From the NCBI GenBank assembly GCA_947172415.1, contig OX359190.1, positions 1,550,001 to 1,614,000 on the forward strand: DNA of 64,000 nt, in the 5' to 3' direction. Origin of the DNA: Chondrosia reniformis. Taxonomy: Eukaryota > Porifera > Demospongiae > Chondrillida > Chondrillidae. Shown here piece by piece: positions 60,127-64,000 of this stretch. The number at the start of each line of letters is the position of its first letter. Within the stretch, counting starts at the first letter, position 1. The notes beneath the pieces were generated by a model that saw only the letters and a program-made list of their open reading frames with translations, was not told the origin of the DNA and ran no database searches. The position numbers and the translations under genes are program-made.

Positions 60127-61196
60127 AAATTTCTAGTAAACGACCTTAAATGGGTGTAGCATATATATCGTGCGATACTATTTTGCAAATTATCGGCATA
60201 CGAAGTTAAAATGTTTTGACATGAATGGGGCAACTAGAAACACGCAGGAACAGTCCAGAACGCAGCTGTCAGAAGGTCTTTACATAGAGGCAGGTAGCCG
60301 TTATGCTATTACTGCAATTGAGATTGAGTGTGGCTGGTTATACCAGTTTACGTTCATATCGGAACACCTCTCGCTAAAATCGTTTCTACATGGGACCAGA
60401 AAAGTTGGTCTCCTCCGCCAATCAAGACACTTACAGGATTCTATCCATTTTTCCCAGTTTCTAGATGAACCACGAATACTGGATATACCTTTAAAATGGC
60501 TTGGAACGATGCACTCATCCCGAATTAACTTGATATAATTTGACTACATTTTTCTCGCAAATACCCTATTCTTAAGTATGGAATAGCGCCAACCACAATC
60601 GTTTCCTTTTGAAATTTTCTTGTTTAAATAGAAGCGCAAAACCTTATAAAGTAGGCCTACCTGGACACATCTCTATGGTGGTAGCGGTTCCCATAGAGGT
60701 TGGTAGCGCTTAGACTCTGAAGCTGTCTCCTAATCGGTTGGTGCCATAGAGACGTGCTCACCAATAATCCGGATTTCGGGGGGGTTCCACGTAATGTGGG
60801 ATTGGCATCTGATATCTTAGGATTCATATGAGTCGGCCATATCGAGAAGAACTGGTTCTTCTCACGCAAGTGACACCCAAAGCTCAACTCGGCAGAGCGT
60901 TACCACCGATCCCGGCCTCTGAGCGTCGTGGATGGTAGCGTTCGGTATGGTCCAACTTTTTTTCTTTGGAGTTTCGTTGGCCGTCGATCGGCAAAATTTC
61001 ACTTTAACGACATCCATATAATATATGTGGATAGATACTGCTTCAACAACAATCAAGTACTACACAGTGCATATCCATGTGTATAAGAAATCTTTCAAAG
61101 AGTTCTATTTTTTCAGAAATATATACAGTACGGCATGTTCACTCTTACACCTACTCAAGGTCGGCCATTTATAGTATTACGCAATTAGGATTAGTT
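60127..61196 (+). mobile_element. 1.07-kb satellite-embedded segment, copy 6
   Basis: The 105-codon frame is intact at 60221-60538, with an H-to-R replacement (AGSRYAITA). Its right junction lacks three bases (TATGTATGAGAAAT instead of TATGTATGATGAGAAAT). Confidence 0.85.
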
Positions 61197-64000
61197 ATGT
61201 ATGAGAAATTTATGTAGAAATCAAAATTTCTAAAACTGTTTGGAAATGTTTCATACATGTCTGTGAATGTAGACACAAAGTTTAAACTTCATATTTAGCC
61301 ATTTAACAGAGTTACAGCACTAAGTGTACATTGTATTAAGAAAATGTATGGGGAAAGATAGGGTAAATTTATGTAAAAATCAAAATTTCTAAAACTGTTT
61401 GGAAATGTTTCATACTTGTATGTGAATGTGGATACCAAGTTTAAGCTTCAAATTTACCAATTTGACAGAGTTACATCACTAAATGTACATTTAAGTTAAT
61501 GTATGGTGAGAGATAGGGCAAATGTAAAGATTTATGAAAATTACAAATTCTCATTGGAAATGTTTCATACATGTCTGTGAATGCTGACAGCAAGTTTGAG
61601 CCTCATATCTTTCCATTTGACAGAGTTAGAGCACCAAATGTACATTAATATATATACTGGAATACCAAATTAATGTATAGTGAGAGATAGGGCAAATGTA
61701 AAGATTTATAAAAATTTCAATAACTCTTTGGAAATGATTCAATCATGTTTGTGAATGCTGACACCAAGGTTTAGCTTATTAACTTTCCATTTTACAGAGT
61801 TAGAGTACCATAAGTACATTAAAGTATTGGTATACGAAATTAATGTATGGTGAGAGATAGGGCAAATGTAAAGATTTATGAAAATTACAAATTCTCATTG
61901 GAAATGTTTCATACATGTCTGTGAATGCTGACAGCAAGTTTGAGCTTCATATCTTTCCATTTGATAGAGTTAGAGCACCAAATGTACATTCATATACTGG
62001 AATACCAAATTAATGTACAGTGAGAGATAGGGCAAATGTAAAGATTTATGAAAATTTCAAATTCTTATTGGAAATGTTTAATACATGTCTGTGAATGCTG
62101 ACAGCAAGTTTGAGCTTCATATCTCTCCATTTGACAGAGTTAGAGCACCAAATGTACATTCATATACTGGAATACCAAATTAATGTATGGTGAGAGATAG
62201 GGCAAATGTAAAGATTTATGAAAATTACAAATTCTCATTGGAAATGTTTCCTACATGTCTGTGAATGGTGACAGCAAGTTTGAGCTTCATATCTTTCCAT
62301 TTGACAGAGTTAGAGCACCAAATGTACATTCATATACTGGAATACCAAATTAATGTATGGTGAGAGATAGGGCAAATGTAAAGATTTATGAAAATTTCAA
62401 ATTCTCATTGGAAATGTTTCATACATGTCTGTGAATGCTGACAGCAAGTTTGAGCCTCATATCTTTCCATTTGACAGAGTTAGAGCACCAAATGTACATT
62501 AATATACTGGAATACCAAGTTAAGGTATGGTGAGAGATAGGGCAAATGTAAAGATTTATAAAAATTTCAATAACTCTTTGGAAATGATTCAATCATGTTT
62601 GTGAATGCTGACACCAAGGTTTAGCTTATTAACTTTCCATTTTACAGAGTTAGAGTACCATAAGTACATTAAAGTATTGGTATACGAAATTAATGTATGG
62701 TGAGAGATAGGGCAAATGTAAAGATTTATGAAAATTACAAATTCTCATTGGAAATGTTTCATACATGTCTGTGAATGCTGACAGCAAGTTTGAGCTTCAT
62801 ATCTTTCCATTTGAATACCAAATTAATGTATAGTGAGAGATAGGGCAAATGTAAAGATTTATGAAAATTTCAAATTCGCATTGGAAATGTTTCATACATG
62901 TCTGTGAATGCTGACAGCAAGTTTGAGCTTCATATCTTTCCATTTGACAGAATTAGAGCACCAAATGTACATTAATATACTGGTATACCAAATTAATGTA
63001 TGGTGAGAGATAGGGCAAATGTAAAGATTTATAAAAATTTCAATAACTCTTTGGAAATGATTCAATCAAGTTTGTGAATGCTGACACCAAGGTTTAGCTT
63101 ATTAACGTTCCATTTTACAGAGTTAGAGTACCATAAGTACATTAAAGTATTGGTATACGAAATTAATGTATGGTGAGAGATAGGGCAAATGTAAAGATTT
63201 ATGAAAATTACAAATTCTCATTGGAAATGTTTCATACATGTCTGTGAATGCTGACAGCAAGTTTGAGCTTCATATCTTTCCATTTGACAGAATTAGAGCA
63301 CCAAATGTACATTAATATACTGGAATACCAAATTAATGTATGGTGAGAGATAGGGCAAATGTAAAGATTTATGAAAATTTCAAATTCTCATTGGAAATGT
63401 TTAATACATGTCTGTGAATGCTGACAGCAAGTTTGAGCTTCATATCTTTCCATTTGACAGAATTAGAGCACCAAATGTACATTAATATACTGGTATACCA
63501 AATTAATGTATGGTGAGAGATAGGGCAAATGTAAAGATTTATAAAAATTTCAATAACTCTTTGGAAATGATTCAATCAAGTTTGTGAATGCTGACACCAA
63601 GGTTTAGCTTATTAACGTTCCATTTTACAGAGTTAGAGTACCATAAGTACATTAAAGTATTGGTATACGAAATTAATGTATGGTGAGAGATAGGGCAAAT
63701 GTAAAGATTTATGAAAATTACAAATTCTCATTGGAAATGTTTCATACATGTCTGTGAATGCTGACAGCAAGTTTGAGCTTCATATCTTTCCATTTGACAG
63801 AATTAGAGCACCAAATGTACATTAATATACTGGAATACCAAATTAATGTATGGTGAGAGATAGGGCAAATGTAAAGATTTATGAAAATTTCAAATTCTCA
63901 TTGGAAATGTTTAATACATGTCTGTGAATGCTGACAGCAAGTTTGAGCTTCATATCTTTCCATTTGATAGAGTTAGAGCACCAAATGTACATTCATATAC
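61197..64000 (-). repeat. 170-bp satellite, eighth block, running off the window
   Basis: About 16 monomers up to the right edge. It ends in a three-monomer (A-A-B, 510 bp) higher-order repeat: 62961-63470 is almost identical to 63471-63980. The array continues beyond the window. Confidence 0.95.

Noticed and set aside
1..64000. tRNA or rRNA genes
   Set aside because: No cloverleaf with conserved A and B boxes and no rRNA core sequence was recognised by eye; a covariance-model scan would be needed to exclude tRNAs fully.

Overview
The window looks like nuclear DNA of an early-branching animal, most likely a demosponge. It is AT-rich, has spliced genes with GT-AG introns, and carries animal-type genes (a PX-domain sorting nexin, a proteasome alpha subunit, an ETS transcription factor). 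It is also crowded with short inverted-repeat elements, minisatellites and a large satellite array. The taxon is an inference. No prokaryotic operon, CRISPR array, rRNA or tRNA was seen.

Left part (1-26.9 kb): a head-to-head gene pair shares a 92-bp spacer. The 5' end of a sorting nexin (SNX4-like) runs leftward out of the window. The complete 20S proteasome subunit alpha-2 gene (PSMA2) runs rightward in seven exons: 1838-1884, 2382-2458, 3287-3542, 3658-3739, 4483-4556, 8655-8712 and 26752-26871. Together they give 237 codons that match the family along the whole length. The last intron is about 18 kb and, with intron 5, holds most of the repeats: GC-rich minisatellites, foldback elements, miniature inverted-repeat elements and many copies of one dispersed family recognised by a GGTTTAGTTCCC core.

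Middle part (26.9-34.8 kb): an AT-rich intergenic stretch with microsatellites and dispersed repeats. It is followed by a compact three-exon ETS gene, closest to the PEA3/ETV1-4-5 group, of 433 codons. Its introns are only 100 and 110 bp, and a TATA box and a CRE-like site lie just upstream.

Right part (35.0-64.0 kb): a satellite array of 170-bp monomers, about 130 copies, runs to the window end. It changes orientation once, near 39312. Six copies of an unrelated ~1.07-kb segment are embedded at the same monomer phase with the same flanking monomers, so the segment was copied along with the satellite. The segment has imperfect inverted termini and an open frame of 105 codons (from ATG) intact in five copies.

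The most unusual items are: (1) a ~110-bp mobile sequence with a hammerhead-ribozyme-like core at its 5' end, two copies of which are flanked by exact 15-bp and 12-bp direct repeats; (2) the satellite with its co-amplified 1.07-kb unit; (3) a lone diverged satellite monomer inside a PSMA2 intron; and (4) the shared promoter of a proteasome subunit and an SNX4-like sorting nexin.
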